The notes under the pieces were generated by a model. It was given only the letters and a program-made list of their open reading frames with translations, had not been told where the DNA came from and did no database searches. A stretch of 64,000 bases of DNA, from NCBI GenBank assembly GCA_964016985.1, contig OZ024823.1:134002112-134066111 (forward strand), in the 5' to 3' direction. The first letter of the stretch is position 1. Every line of letters begins with the position of its first letter. The stretch is from Anodontia alba (lineage: Eukaryota; Mollusca; Bivalvia; Lucinida; Lucinidae). The position numbers and the translations under genes were made by a program. Positions 36,432 through 50,426 of the stretch are shown here, piece by piece.

Positions 36432-36912
36432 GGTGATGTGAGGGGGATGCGGGAGAGGGGAGTATGTACATGTGTTGCTTGCGTGCGTGCGTGTGTGCTT
36501 GCATGTATGTTAGCGCGCGCGAACTATGTTTTTAATGTGTTTTTTTAGTTGTTCACAAACCTATGTGGTGCTTTCAGTTCCACCCTGAGTACCACTCTAT
36601 GCATCATGTAAGCATTACTGGGGTAAAACTCTTCATCTCTAGCATCGTGATATGTCCTCAAGCATAACAGGTTGTTGTACTGTGTCCATATGTTGTTATC
36701 GTCTATGCCCATGGGCGTGGACAATATACGGTTTGAATCGGACACAGAAGGGGCCCACAATGCATTATTGACCTTAAGCGTGCTGTTTGCAAGTTAAACT
36801 CGGTACTGATATAGCACTGAATATAATAATATTTCAAGTATTGGAATACCTGCATATACAGAAAGTGTTCTCCATTGTGTGCACAGTTTATGGCATACTC
36901 TACTAATGTAGA
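36432..36912. other. no gene seen
   Basis: Non-coding. Confidence 0.45.
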
Positions 36913-37228
36913 TACAGTCGACTCTCGTTATCTCGACCTCGCTTATCTCGAATAACCGCTTATCTAAAAGTGAAATTCTGGTCCCTGTTTTAACATAAAA
37001 ATCTAAGAACAGGTAAAAAAAATATTGTGGAAAAAATTACTCCGTTTTTCCACAATATTTTCAATATATATCTATAACTTCAGGAGTCAAATTACATATT
37101 CATTTGTTAAATGAGGTTGTTCGATTTATTGTTTTCCTCACTTCTGCAATCCTAATATTTCGAGGTACGGATATCTCGAAGTGTTTCAGAGAGTCCCTTG
37201 GAAATCGAGATAACGAGAGTTGACTGTA
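36913..37228. mobile_element. pogo/Tigger-like MITE with TA duplication
   Basis: 312-bp element (36915-37226) flanked by TA on both sides. The left end CAGTCGACTCTCGTTATCTC is nearly the complement of the right end GAGATAACGAGAGTTGACTG. A second motif, 'gcttatctcgaa', is repeated inside. TA targets and ends of the CAGTCGA...CTCTCG type are typical of pogo/Tigger elements. No transposase frame, so a deletion derivative. Confidence 0.88.
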
Positions 37229-37589
37229 TTTTAAAAGGTTACAATTGCAGCACTTTATCAAAGGTTATGGGATATACATTAATCTTGACAACTTCACTCT
37301 TAAAGTGAATGGATGCATTGATACTGCTAAGCGCATTGACAGCATTCCCGGGGCATATTCTTATACCTGCTCATTTTAGTTTTGATGAGGTAAGCCTAAA
37401 ACGCGATGTGAAATTATCTGTAATAATTTTTAATATGAGCTAGGGTTGTTCTCATTTAGGCGAGATATCATTTGGATCTTTCCTGTTCACCCTTTGCATT
37501 TTGAAATTTAGCCGATTTTGGCAAGATTTGCATGTAAACAACCAAAGACTATTAAAATCAGCTTTAACATTTATTGTGTTCTAAGCGTA
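37229..37589. other. no gene seen
   Basis: Non-coding. Confidence 0.45.
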
Positions 37590-37857
37590 CATTACGAAAA
37601 GATGCCTATTCAAATGTACTGAAAAAAAATACCACCAAAAAAATGAAAATTTTCAGATAAAAAAGTTTGATATTTGTTCATATTTCTGCTCAACATATAG
37701 ATTGTGGGAACTCGTTAGAACCGCCTCGTTGAGTACCCATAAACTATGTTTTTGAGCAGAAATAAGAAAAATAATGTATAACCCTGTAAACTCCAGTTTT
37801 ACAATATAAAAGTGGGGTTTAAGGGGATCAAAATTATATAGACATGTTTTCGTGATG
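37590..37857. mobile_element. MITE family M1 copy, reversed, hairpin partly lost
   Basis: Ends 'attacgaaaagatgcctatt' and 'catgttttcgtgatg'. The central hairpin is shortened: one arm keeps 'gttagaaccgcctcg', the other only 'gagtaccc'. It is the probable source of the tandem array that follows. Confidence 0.82.
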
Positions 37858-38804
37858 TAGACCAAGCTTTTTGTGAAAGTTTATACTTATGTTATGTTAT
37901 GTTATGTTACATTACGTTACGTTACATCATGTTACGTTATGTTACGTTACGTTATTAATATCAGTATATATGGCTGGACTGTATCACTGGAGTCATCAAT
38001 ATTAGTTCTATGAGAAGCCGAGGGTTTTTGAGCAGAAATAAGAAAAATAATGTATAACCCTGTAAACTCCAGTTTTACAATATAAAAGTGGGGTTTAAGG
38101 GGATCAAAATTATATAGACATGTTTTCGTGATGTAGACCAAGCTTTTTGTGAAAGTTTATACTTGTGTGATGTTATGTTACGTTACGTTACGTTACGTTA
38201 TTAATATCAGTATATATGGCTGGACTGTATCACTGGAGTCATCAATATTTGTTCTATGAGAAGCCGAGGGTTTATGAACAGAAATAAGAAAAATAATGTT
38301 TAACCCTGTAAACTCCAGTTTTACAATATAAAAGTGGGGTTTAAGGGGATCAAAATCATATAGATATGTTTTCGTGATGTAGACCAAGCTTTTTATGAAA
38401 GTTTATACTTGTGTTATGTTATGTTATGTTACGTTACGTTACGTTATTAATATCAGTATATATGGGTGGACTGTATCACTGGAGTCATCAATATTTGTTC
38501 TATGAGAAGCCGAGGGTTTTTGAGTAGAAATAAGAAAAATAATGTATAACCCTGTAAACTCAAGTTTTACAGTATAAAAGTGGGGTTTAAGGGGATCAAA
38601 ATTATATAGACATGTTTTCGTGATGTAGACCAAGCTTTTTGTGAAAGTTTATACTTGTGTTATGTTATGTTATGTTATGTTACGTTACGTTACGTTACGT
38701 TACGTTACGTTACGTTACGTTACGTTACGTTATTAATATCAGTATATATGGCTGGACTGTATCATTGGAGTCTTCAATATTTGTTCTATGAGAAGCCGAG
38801 GGTA
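37858..38804. repeat. tandem array of MITE half plus pentanucleotide run, 246-bp period
   Basis: The segment 'ggctggactgtatcactgga' recurs at 37971, 38217 and about 38463, spaced 246 bp, and again with small changes at about 38749. Each unit joins the distal half of the M1 MITE ('gtaaactccagttttacaat' to 'catgttttcgtgatg'), a run of TTATG/TTACG pentamers and a unique bridge. The last unit's pentamer run is expanded, which lengthens that interval to 286 bp. Repeated 64-codon minus-strand ORFs are by-products of the array. Confidence 0.9.
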
Positions 38805-39149
38805 CAAAGAAGTCTTAAGCAGACAGCGAGGGTTCTGATCAGAATGCTCAGAGGAGCAGGTTGATCTGAGCATTCGCTGGCCTCACAGATCATAGAACTG
38901 GTATTCTTTCGACACTTCTTATATAAGTTATGTATAAGAATAATATTTGATTGAGTCGCGCCATAAGAAAACATATCTTCGGACATTTACGGCAGATTAC
39001 AGACAATTCTGAGAAAATAAGTGGCGGACTGAGTGCCTTCGGGGTCCTCATGAACAAATATTGGATTTTGGCTATCCATACAGCGCACAACCAAGGTAGT
39101 GCACAGGCTGATCAGCCCTCTCTCGGCGCACATGTCTAAGAACACATTT

Positions 39150-39156
39150 TTATATA
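39150..39156 (+). promoter_or_regulatory. possible TATA box of the BPI gene
   Basis: TTATATA lies 43-49 bp upstream of the favoured ATG at 39199. The position fits a short 5' UTR, but AT-rich words are frequent here and an upstream non-coding exon is possible. Confidence 0.25.
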
Positions 39157-39171
39157 GCGTGGTACAGTTAT

Positions 39172-39322
39172 ATGTTGCTTTCAGAACAAGACCTAGTTAT
39201 GGACAATGTCATGCGAAAAGTGGTGCTTGTGGTAATAGCCATCTGGTGCTACATTGACCTATTTACAGAGGCCAAAAACCCTGGCTGTAAATTAAAGATT
39301 ACACAAAAAGGACTGGACTACG
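39172..39322 (+). CDS. BPI-like exon 1: signal peptide and N-terminus
   Basis: Ends GLDY plus one base before donor G|gtaaaa (phase 1). Three in-frame ATGs occur (39172, 39199, 39211). The one at 39199 gives the best-proportioned signal peptide. Confidence 0.9.
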
Positions 39323-42300
39323 GTAAAATATACAGTGAAATCACGCTTATAAGACCACCTAGAATAAAGACCACCCTTCCATCAATAGCAGTATTTAACA
39401 AGCTTCCACCATCTTCTACGCCAAGTGTCCCCTTACAAAGAGACCAGTTTTGAGGCCGACCAAAAGTGGTCTTTAAAACCACTTTTGACAGTCTAAAAAG
39501 TGATCTTAACTCTTGCCCTGCTGAAAAAATTAAGATGCCACGCTCATTTCTAATTTTCAGCCAATCAGATTACTTGACCCGGATTGTTTCTATAAATTCA
39601 CATACTTAATGGCAAACAGTGCAGATCCAGATCAGTTGGCTTCTTCAGAAGCCAACTGATCTGGATCTAGACTGTTTGCAGAGGCAGGATATATCCGGGT
39701 TCAGCAGGACAAGGGTCAATATCGGAATTTTACTGTTTGGCAACAGTTTGTGCGCATTTCTATATGTTCATACATCACGTATCATTTTCCCAATGTATTC
39801 GTTATTAAGATTATCCATTACATAAAATTTCTTCTGAATTCTTCAAAGCAGAATCCTAGCATGACTGGAAGTATCCGACAACAATGATAGCGGTTGTAAT
39901 AATCGTTATTTGGTTATTTTGATTTGTCACTCGTATGTTTTTATTAACAATATGTAATGGAGATGGCCAGGTTACGCACGACCTACCAATGACACCCGGG
40001 AGTGGATGGGGGAGGGTGGCGGAACGAGCAGACAAACAAATGCTCTCACAGCAAGCTCACAACACTTCAACAGAAAGCAAAACAGTCAACAATCAGTTCT
40101 CTAATCTCCACAAGAAGTGATTATTCTGTATAAAAAGAATAATCAATTTGCAATGAAGGAGGAAAAATGTCCAAGACATCCTTATGCAAAGGGGGAGTCA
40201 ATTTCCAATTCTTTGATAACAAATAATTTACAGGTAAAATAAAGTTTTTAACTGTATCAAAACCACCATGATGAAACGGATAAAGCTAGTTTAATATCAA
40301 CGCTAACTATTCTGTCACTCAAAACAAAAAAAGTAGACTGTTTTTCGTCACTATATTAAATCTTGAAACAGTTATTTCAGTCATTAACTCTTTCGGCGCC
40401 AAATTTCAGACGAAATTTGTCATCTGCTTTTTTATTTTAACAAACTATCGTTTGGAAAGACGTTTATATGTAAAATTGAAAGACTGAATGTCAAACAGCG
40501 TAGATCAAGATGAGACGGCCGTCTCATCTGGATCTATGCTGTTTGCAAAAGCCTATTAAACAAAAACGTAGTAGTACGTCATTTCCTAAACTTTTTTTTT
40601 TCCAGCTAATGATCTTGCTATTGACTTCCTGGATTCGCAACTGAAGAGTTTTACCATACCGGCTCAGAGTGGCAGTAACTACCAAGTCTCAAAGTAAGAC
40701 CAGAATACACCACGTTATGAAAAAATGTGCTGTATGACATGAACGCCAAGCTAACTCTCAGATTAGTCTGTGTAGCCGTGTTGTAAAAAGCAAAGAGACA
40801 TAAGACTTCATGTCTTGGATATCCATCTGGCGCCCAGCGAATGCTCTGATAGGGCTGCGCACATGCGCAGCTTGATCAGAGCATTCATTGGGGCGTTCGT
40901 TTTATGACATCTTTTGGTCATGGTTCATCTCATTACCTGATTGTTCATTGAGCTGTATCATCGGTGTGGGAAAAAAGGATCCCAATCGTATACAGTTCAC
41001 CCTTAAACTATAGCATAAAATACGTATTCGGTAAATGTTCGAAATGTATTGGACCGATTTATATGTCGAAACTGAAACAAAGAACTATTTATGTAGTATA
41101 TTGTAATTGGTAAACAGAACAAAAACGTATTTTGCTTTCGCAGTATTATTTTTCATTTGGTGTCACATTTTTATTTTGAAATTGTCTTTGTGTTGTTGCT
41201 ATAAAACTTGTTGTTATGCTCAACTCTGCTGACCATTAAATTTGTTTTTCTATAAAAACTTAAAATATCAACAATTATAACGATCTTCGTGCTCATATCG
41301 GCAGATTCTAATACAAATCATGCTAAAATATATAAAAATGCCAACAACTGATAACATTTTAATATTTATTTATTAAATAATAAATAAATTTAATGCTCAG
41401 TTTGATTGTGCATGAAAAAAGTTTTATAACCTCGGGCCAAGTGTAATTCACATTTAAATGGACGAAGTGGGTCACGCGAAGTGACGTTACGTAAAATAAC
41501 CAACACTGTCGGTGATATGGTCCCCTGGTTATAAAACTAAGTTTAGCTGAGCACGAAATTTATCCTGCAAATAAATATTAAAATGCCAATAATTATTTAA
41601 TGTTTATTAGCAAGATAAAATCATGCTCAGCTAATCTGAGTATGAGGAAAGTTTAAATTGTTGATATTTCATTTTTTATAAACTTGACAAATTTCATGCT
41701 CAGCTGAGTTGGGCATGAAAAAATAACCTTTGGGTCTGATTGGACTATGATATAGTCATGATGACTTCACTGTTTTTACATTGCTAAAAATAAATAGCCG
41801 TATAAATTTGTCTAGACTTTAACTGCTGCCTCTTTTTGTAAACGTGCTCTTCAACTTAATCTTGTGAACATAACTCTCCAGACATTCATAAAAGTGTAAC
41901 GATTTAGGGACGAAAACAAAGTTTACATACACACCTTTGGGGTTCAAATATTTTGCACGCCATCCACTGTGTCCACACGGGATGGGCGCCAGGAAAATAA
42001 AATGTACTTTTTAAATATTTATATTTTTAGAATAAAACCTTACGTTAACCTACTGCAGGGAATGTGGGTCGAGGTTTATTCACTTGTTCTAGACCCACTG
42101 CGTTCATGCAGTCATGAACGTCAGAGAAACAAAATAAAATTCATTTCTTAATTGTTTATATTTTCAAAGCTTTATTCTAATCTGCTGCAAGCAATGTAGT
42201 TCATACTTCAATGGTTTTATCGGGTCACGCGACGTTTCGGGCGTCAAATCAAGTGAGATTTCCCATGTTATGATTACATGTTGACAGAAGTACAGTTGGG

Positions 42301-45300
42301 CAGTTCCTGCGAACACGGCATGTAAGAGTTTTGTTTTCTCAAAATACAGTTTTCAAAACAGTTGCGCAGTTCCTGCGAACACGGCATGTAAGAGTTTTGT
42401 TTTCTCCAAATACAGTTTTCAAAACAGTTTAAAAGTTATTTTTCTGATAACCATGCAAGTATGACCAAAAGTTGGTCCGTAGCAAAGTTTACACGAACTT
42501 CTTCATATACCTATTAATGTCAAATGCCTCATACTGTCTCCCGGGTAGAGGATCGAGTGTTATTTTTCTCTTTTTAGTATAAAACTGACAGACTTTACTC
42601 CACCTAGCAGTCGGATCAGCACTTCCCCAGACAAAGGTCTAAGATGGAAGGCGTCTAATGGCTATATTCGACTGGAGGCTAATTTCCGTTACAAAATAAT
42701 GTAAGTGTTGTTGTGAACTTGGATTACGTACAAGGAATGAAACTCTAAAGAAACTCTAAAGAGAATGGATACACCTCAAGGAAGATAGTTGATACTCGGG
42801 GCTTAAACTTTTGAAACAGAATATCCCTGGTCATATTCTTGCTGAAAGGATTTTAACCAAGAAATTGTTCTCGCTGTCCAGGGTGTCTGCCGAGGCTCGG
42901 CCTTGAGGAAAGTCAAAATCCTTGCATTTTTCCGGCCCGGGTGTGGGGGGAGTGGGGGCATGATTTCAAATGACTGATGAATTATGAGTAAGATAAGAAG
43001 AAATGATAAGGGCGATTTGGAGATGATTTTCTACATTTATCCATAGAACCATATATTGTGGGTACTTGTTTTTTTAACGAATATCCCAACATGTGAGTTT
43101 TCACGAAATAAGGCCGCTTTTATTTTCACTTTTTTTAATCTGCAGTTTAGAACATATTTTAACAGTGACGCTTTCATTGAATGCATCAATGGCAGTTTGG
43201 AACTTTAGTCCACTAATTCATTTAATAAGGATAAAAATTGATTGAAATAGCAGTTCAGTTGAACATGGATTTAAAACCATCAACATCAATTGCCTTTGGA
43301 AACAAAGAATACACTACATATTAGAAAATAGGAGTCTCGTTATTTTTTATTTATTTATTTTTTTTCCTGAGACTCTTCATAAGCAGTAATGAAGTTTGCA
43401 GTTTGCAACACTGCTTACGACCTCTAGCGTATACATGAGCAGAACTCCATTTTCAAACATACCACAATGGCCCCAATGATCCCAGAGGAAATGAAATATG
43501 ATCTGCAGTGAAATATGTTATATATATTGAAAAATGCAGTGCCTATTATCAGAAGTAAAGATTTTGTTGACTTGTTATCGTACTGAGGAAATCAGATATT
43601 AGAGAAACACTCCTATGTTTTCTTAAAACAGAAATTAATTAATTTTTAAATAATTATTTAAATTGAAATAAAATCTTATCAGATTTTTTTTCTGAAACAG
43701 ATGTTGATAGTTCGTGCTTTGCCGAAGCAAGAGCTGCCAACATTGTTTCCATCAAAAAATTGCAAAATATTGCTGGGGAAATATTAAATATTATCAGATA
43801 GCAAAATCATTCCAAATGATAAGTCTCTATTCTAAGTCATCACGAAAACATGCCTATATAATTTTGACCCCCTTAAACCCCACTTTTATATAGTAAAACT
43901 GGGGTTTACAGGGGTATACAATATTTTTCTTATTTCTGGTCAAAAACATAGATTGTGCGTACTCGTTAGAACCGCCTCGCCGAGGCGGTTCTAACGAGTA
44001 CCCATAATCTATGTTTTGAGGCGGTTCTAACGAGTACCCACAATCTATGTTTTGAGCAGAAATATGAAAAATATCCGAAATATCCGAATTTTTATCTGAT
44101 TTTTTTTTTTCATTTTTTGGTGGTAAAATTTTCAGTATATTTGAATAGGCGTGTTTTCGTAATGTGTTCTCCCTTAAAGATTAGAGGCAAATGCTGTCAG
44201 GTGTATTTATTTTCTTCAAAATGAGAAGAGCAGCGTCATGGGAACACCTTTCTGAGCGTCAAGTTGTGACTAAAGTCAGCTGGATTGGTACATGTATCAG
44301 CCCGTTTAATATTAATCTTCAAATTGATAGAATATACCCAGTAAGAAAAATCATTAGATATATTGGAACAGTATTTCAAAGCTTTCTGATTCCAGTGATG
44401 GACCCTATACAGTGAATGGTTATATTTAGATAAAAATAAAGTAGACAGCATTTTATCGCTGGGGCCAGGGACTAGGCTAAAGGCCTGCCTGCTCATCATA
44501 GAAAAAATTATTTAATAAATACTTTGCTCTTTGCTGTATGATAAACCAGGACCTAGATTTCCAACGCCGACAACAAAGGCAGCGTGCGTATGTGCGTGCG
44601 TGTGTGTGCGTGTGTGTGTCGCTTTTGATATTTTGCATATAATAAAAAGAAAACTTTTATCATCGGCACTCTTTTTGAAAAAAACAAAAAAACAAACAAA
44701 ACCAAAAAAAAAAAAAAAAAAAACAATAAAAATCCTTTCTGTCTAAACTCATGGGAGTAAACGCAAAAAAACAAAACAAAAAAAAAAAAAAAAAAAACAA
44801 AAAAAAAAAAAAAAAAAAAGGCATAGTACTTTTTTTATATCGTTATCAGGTCTTTTACGTCATTTCATATTTGCAACTTAAGAATCAAGTGACAAGATAA
44901 TAATAATAATAATAATAATAATCCAATAAGAACTTCTCTAAACAGTTTCTCAAACCTATCACATTAAATTTTCCAAGAATTTCATAACAATCTATTCTTT
45001 CAGAAAGTATGATTTCCCAAGAAGAAAAAAATACTATGAATAGTTTTCTGCACCACAATGCATCAATTCGCAATTTCGTACGAGTTTTGAATTACTAACC
45101 AACTTTGACACTGAAAGAAGGCTATACATCCTCTGTAGGTGATGTTATTTATATACTTTCTTTTCTTTTTACCTTTGAAAACTTTCAAAATAGTCATGAT
45201 ATGTATTACAATAAAAATAGTAAACAAATGAAATTTGATAATTATAAGATTATTTTTAATTTCGTAAGGAATCGTTGCTGGTAAATCATATTTAGTAGAA

Positions 45301-46153
45301 CTTCTTTAAAAGAATCAAAGCACTGAGAGTGCTGATAGGGGCGCTTGTCTGAGCTCTTGAACTGATTGAGATTTACGCAGAAATGAAAAACAAATGCATA
45401 AGAACTACTCAATAATGGCAACCCGTTTGGGGTTTTACCTATTTAATGCAGATATCAGATATCTCTTTTAATAAATACAGATATCTGTAATGTTTGGAAT
45501 TACAGTTACCTTTAACTGAAATGCAGATTTTTGTAATTGAATTAGAGATATCTCTACTGAAATGCAGATGTTGCTATTTAAATACAGGCATTTCTCTTTT
45601 TGATTATAATATAGATATCTGCATTTCAATTAGAGATACATACTACCTACATTTTAAAAACAGAAAAGTGCATTTCATTTAGAGATATTTCTTATTAAGT
45701 TGAATTCTGGATATTTGCATTTAAAACATAGGTATCTCTCACTGAAATGCGTATTTCCGTATTTGAAATGAGATATATGATTTTCTAAATTTGTGTACAT
45801 ATATCTGTATTTCAGTTTGAGATATCTGCATTTCAATTTGCGATACCTGTATTTATGATTGAAATCGAGATATTTCTATTCACTCCACTTATGGGAAACT
45901 GATACCTCCCTCGCCGATTTTTACATTCGCACCGTAACAGACGACACAACGAAATCCATTAAAGATACTCAAGATTTCACATCATTATCTGTTTACAGTC
46001 AAACTCGTCGCTATAAACAATACCGTATTTTTGGTTATAAGCATGCATAAACTTTATTCACTTTTTTTTTCGGAGATTATTACAGAGCACGGGATTTGCA
46101 CCGATTTCTGGTAGCCTCTCGTTTAATGTACTAGATGGGGGCATGCTGCAGCA

Positions 46154-46196
<43 letters not shown>

Positions 46197-49100
46197 AATG
46201 AGGATAAAGGCAATTTTCAGCGCGATTTTCATTTTTTTTTCTGGTCCTAAAAGTATTTAAGAAGTTTTTCGTTCATTCGTTTTTCTGACATGAAAACAAG
46301 GTATCAAATTTATTTATAAAAATCAATGACATCCCTAATATTTATAAAAAATCAATGACATCCCTAAGTTCTGTTTCAGAACATGCAAACAAAAACAAAA
46401 TAGTCCTTAAAATACTTATTTTCTACAATTATTATGAGAATAAAATATTCAAAGTATATGATTGGCATTTTCTGCCAACATAATGCTCTCTGGTGATTGA
46501 GTTATTTCCCTTGTATAGCCTTGGCACCATATAAGCTGAGCTGTTGCCCTTGCAACGTGCAAGCAACTGACCCTCCACTGATATGATGAGTCGCACCTTG
46601 CGGCTTTGACCCTCCCAATCCCCATTCTGTGCCTCACTGGGAGCTACCCCTCTATTGCAAATTCCTAAAATCACAGCTGCTTGTTAGACAAGGCTGTGGA
46701 TTTGGTGTGCTTTACTGGAGTACTGGAGTATTCATATTCGTCCGCCGATATTGTACTCAATATGATCAAAATCTTATTTCTTCTTTTCTTTGCTTTTGTT
46801 CATTTATTCGCTATAAATAGCATCGGGGTGTATAAAGCTAATATGTTTAAATGCAGAATTTAGCGAAATCAGCTTTAGCAGGGAACTATTTTTTTTGGAA
46901 GGGGGGTGGGGGGGGGGGGGGATTTCAGGTAGTTATTAGGTAGGTATTTTCAACTGAACGGATAGTTGTAATGCGGTATGGTAAATTTGGTGGCGGTAAA
47001 CCTTCTCCGAAACGGGAAATGTCTGTTTGAGATTTTGAATTCGTTTTGTGGCTTCATTTTTTAAAATTTATTTATTTTGACTCTGTCTGAACATGTACAT
47101 GCAAATACAGAGGCAAATGGTCTGTTTGTTACCAAGATGTTTAATTATTTATTTGCAGGTTCTTTTGGATAAGTGGGAAATTTTCGGCTAAATTCAGTGG
47201 AGTCAATTTTGATGTCGGGATCACTTTAGGTACTAGTTTAAACATATTTTATTGCCTCAAATAGCAATTGAGTTCTGCCAACATTAGTAACAGCCTGCTT
47301 CCTAGGTACGAATTAGGGGATAGCTCCCTTCAAAATTGTCACTTGGGGTGGTAAATTGTCGATTTAATGACGCCGTTAAACGGAATTAGCGACAATGAAA
47401 CCGATGATTTACCTCCCCAAATGGCAATGTATTACAGATATCCCCATTCTAATGCACTTTACATGATTTACATTGCTCAATATACATCAATATGGAGCGC
47501 TGTCAGCTACGTTAAACCAGACGTCAAACAATGAAAAGCGACGTTATTTAATGACGTCGAATTTCCGACAATAAATCGCAAAATATACATTTTTTTACCG
47601 CAACCAGTCTTCCTACTAACTTATATCGTCATGACGTAGGAAATCACGAATATCAGGAAAACACGCACTTTGCATAAACATCAGATATTTTGAGAACGCA
47701 CCTTTCTATGACGCCATCCGTTTTTGTGTAAGCGCCCGAAACCTGAGACTGTCTGACAACTATAAACTGCGGTGAACTCCACTTACAACGTAATTTTTCA
47801 TGGCAGTTTCTCTCAATTGGTCGAAGATGCCTATTTTATTAAGTTACATTTTGCTGACTCACAAAATCTACATGAATTAGGTAACAAGACGAAATATTTA
47901 GACGTAAACGTCTAAGCACCGGCGCAAATTTTGTCCATCTTTATACTAAAGTTAAATAAATTTTCAATGTAACAGGTAAAAAAGAACAACACTGTTATTC
48001 TTTAATGTATGCTTTATTACGGTTTATTAAATTTTTTGAATGAAATGAGAATAAATTAGACATTAATCAGACAAGTAAATAAAGCCAAACCATTTCACGT
48101 GGAAACACTAAAACTCGCGAGCGTGCAAAAGACAAGACCTGTGTGCTCGGGTTGTACTGTATTTTATCAGGTATATGATGCCGAGAAATTTCTCGTGGAA
48201 AAAAAACGCTAAAAAACCACGCGAGCGTGCAAACCACATGAGCGTGCAAAATAAAGAACACGCGGGGACTGTACTGTATTTTTTTTTTTAATCTCGAGAT
48301 GATTTATGTTGTTTGAAATGTATTATAATATGCTCTATGTATGATTCTTGCAACTAATGCCTGCAACGTGTCAAACTCAAACTGACAGGAAAACCGACCA
48401 GTCAGTGAAAACAGCTATCAAATGTGAATCCGACTGGCATACCACTATGTAAAATTTTCATGGCAACAACAAAGGTAGACCTTGCACCTGAAGAACCCTT
48501 TTAGTTTATTTATAAAACATAGGTGACCATTGACCTGAATGAAGATGACATGTACATACACATGTTCTAAATATGAGTGCTTTTTTGACGATTGACTATC
48601 GAGATATAAGCATTTAAAAGCATTAAAAACTTATCCGCAGCATAAGAGCACTTAACAGAAGTGTCCCATATTTTGACCTCTAGCCCCACCCCGAGGCTCG
48701 AACCCAGGGTCCATTCTTATAGAATCGCAGAAGACCCTCCTATGTACACATGCTCCAAATATGAATGCTTTCTGTTACGTTACTGTTGAGATATGGAAAT
48801 TTAAAAACTTTATCGCAGTGTGACGAGCACGTACACGTATCGTACGAGCTTTAGAACAGAAATAACAAAATTGATAAATGCAACTAATACAGCCAGTTTT
48901 ACTTTATAAAACTGGGTTTTGATGGAATCTTCACTGCATAGGCTTGTTAACCCGACGAAAGGTAATTATTATGCATATGTTGAGAAAATTAAATATAATT
49001 TGAGTAGGATAGACATCTTCATCACGTTTGTAACTTTGCACTCCATATTTGCATACCATTTTACACATAATACAGGTAAAATATGCAATAATCATGAACA

Positions 49101-50387
49101 TCTAAAGAAATGAAAAATACTGATGCAGACCAAATGCCACCATGAAGAGACGTACTGAATTTGAAAAAAAAAATCGGTCACTACGTGATTCAACCTCATA
49201 CCCCTTCGCGTGACAGCCGAAGATGCTAACCATTACGCCACAAATCCGATGTAACTTTATGTAGCAAAATTAAGGTACTTATCAATACTTACGATGCGGT
49301 TTTAAAAATTCTTTGAGAGTTAATCGAACACGCTCCCATGTGTAAAAATCCAAAGCTATATTAAGAGACCGGCGCGATTCCCGCGCCGGTCAATAATCCA
49401 ATCATTCTTGAAATATCAAATACATAGTTATTGTCTTTAATAGTCAACTAACCGCGCCAAAGTGGTCTTAAAAGCGGGATTTGAGTGTAGTTAGATATGA
49501 GGTTGGCAGGAGGATAATAACTGGCAAATTTTGAGTACATACATTAACAATACTTTCTCAGCGTGCACACGACTTTGTTTCAAAGTCGTTTCAACGTTGG
49601 CAGCATTGTTGAATCAACGATATTATGTTTAATTTTTTTTCTATTTACATAGCCAAGGACAACAACACAGGACTTGGTTCGATTTCCGTAACGAATTGCC
49701 AAGGTTCTATCAGCAATGTTGATTTGTTGTTTCATGGTGGCTGGGCGTGGTTATACAATTTCTTTAGAGGAATAGTGGGAAACGCAATAAAAGTCAGTTT
49801 AAATAGTCAGGTGAGTATCGTATCTAGGCTCCAAGGTTATAGAACTTTTTTTCATGCTCAACTCAGCTGAGTATGAAATTCGTCTTGCTTATAAATTTGA
49901 AAAATATAAAATAAAAAAAAGTAATAATTTTAAGTCATTTTTCATGCTAAAACGTTGCTGAACATGCAATTATCCAGCTAATAAATGTTAAAATACCAAA
50001 AAGTTGGTATTTGAAACTTATTAGCAGAATAAATTTCATGCTCAGCTGAGTTGAGCATGAAGAAAGTTTTATAACCTCGGGGCCGTGAATAGATTTAGCT
50101 CAGTCCTTGTCTTACAATTTGTCAATACCCGATGTACCAAACGTTCATTGATTTCCTTTTGGCAGTGTCATCTCAGTAAATGCGAGTGTGCAGTCTCTTA
50201 ACACATTTTCAGATACAATCTGCAAATACGGTCAAAGGTGTAAGCATGTGGTCTGGAGCAAGTTAAAATATCATTATATGCCATTTTAGACTTAAATAGA
50301 TCAAATAAAAGGTTAGAAAAAGTTTTGAAATACACAAAAATATCATGTGTGAGCTTTTATGCCTTAGAAATTCTTATTTTGTGCACA

Positions 50388-50426
<39 letters not shown>

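Noticed and set aside
37653..38633. Family of 64-70-codon minus-strand ORFs starting [12 protein letters not shown]
   Set aside because: They follow the 246-bp tandem repeat and the M1 MITE sequence exactly; similarity is at DNA level with no sign of protein constraint.
37891..38730. CRISPR-like or telomere-like array
   Set aside because: The TTATG/TTACG pentamers are a simple repeat without spacers, and they are not the metazoan TTAGGG telomere repeat.
42040..42100. Possible BPI micro-exon (frame reading WVEVYSLVL)
   Set aside because: The residues look loosely like the missing strand, but the nearest acceptor (ctgcag) puts them out of phase with exon 2 and leads to a stop; the sequence also resembles nearby repeat DNA.
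44191..44415. 74-codon ORF in BPI intron 3 as a missing exon
   Set aside because: No splice signals in phase and no resemblance to BPI; the true exon 4 was found at 47159-47229 with matching phases.
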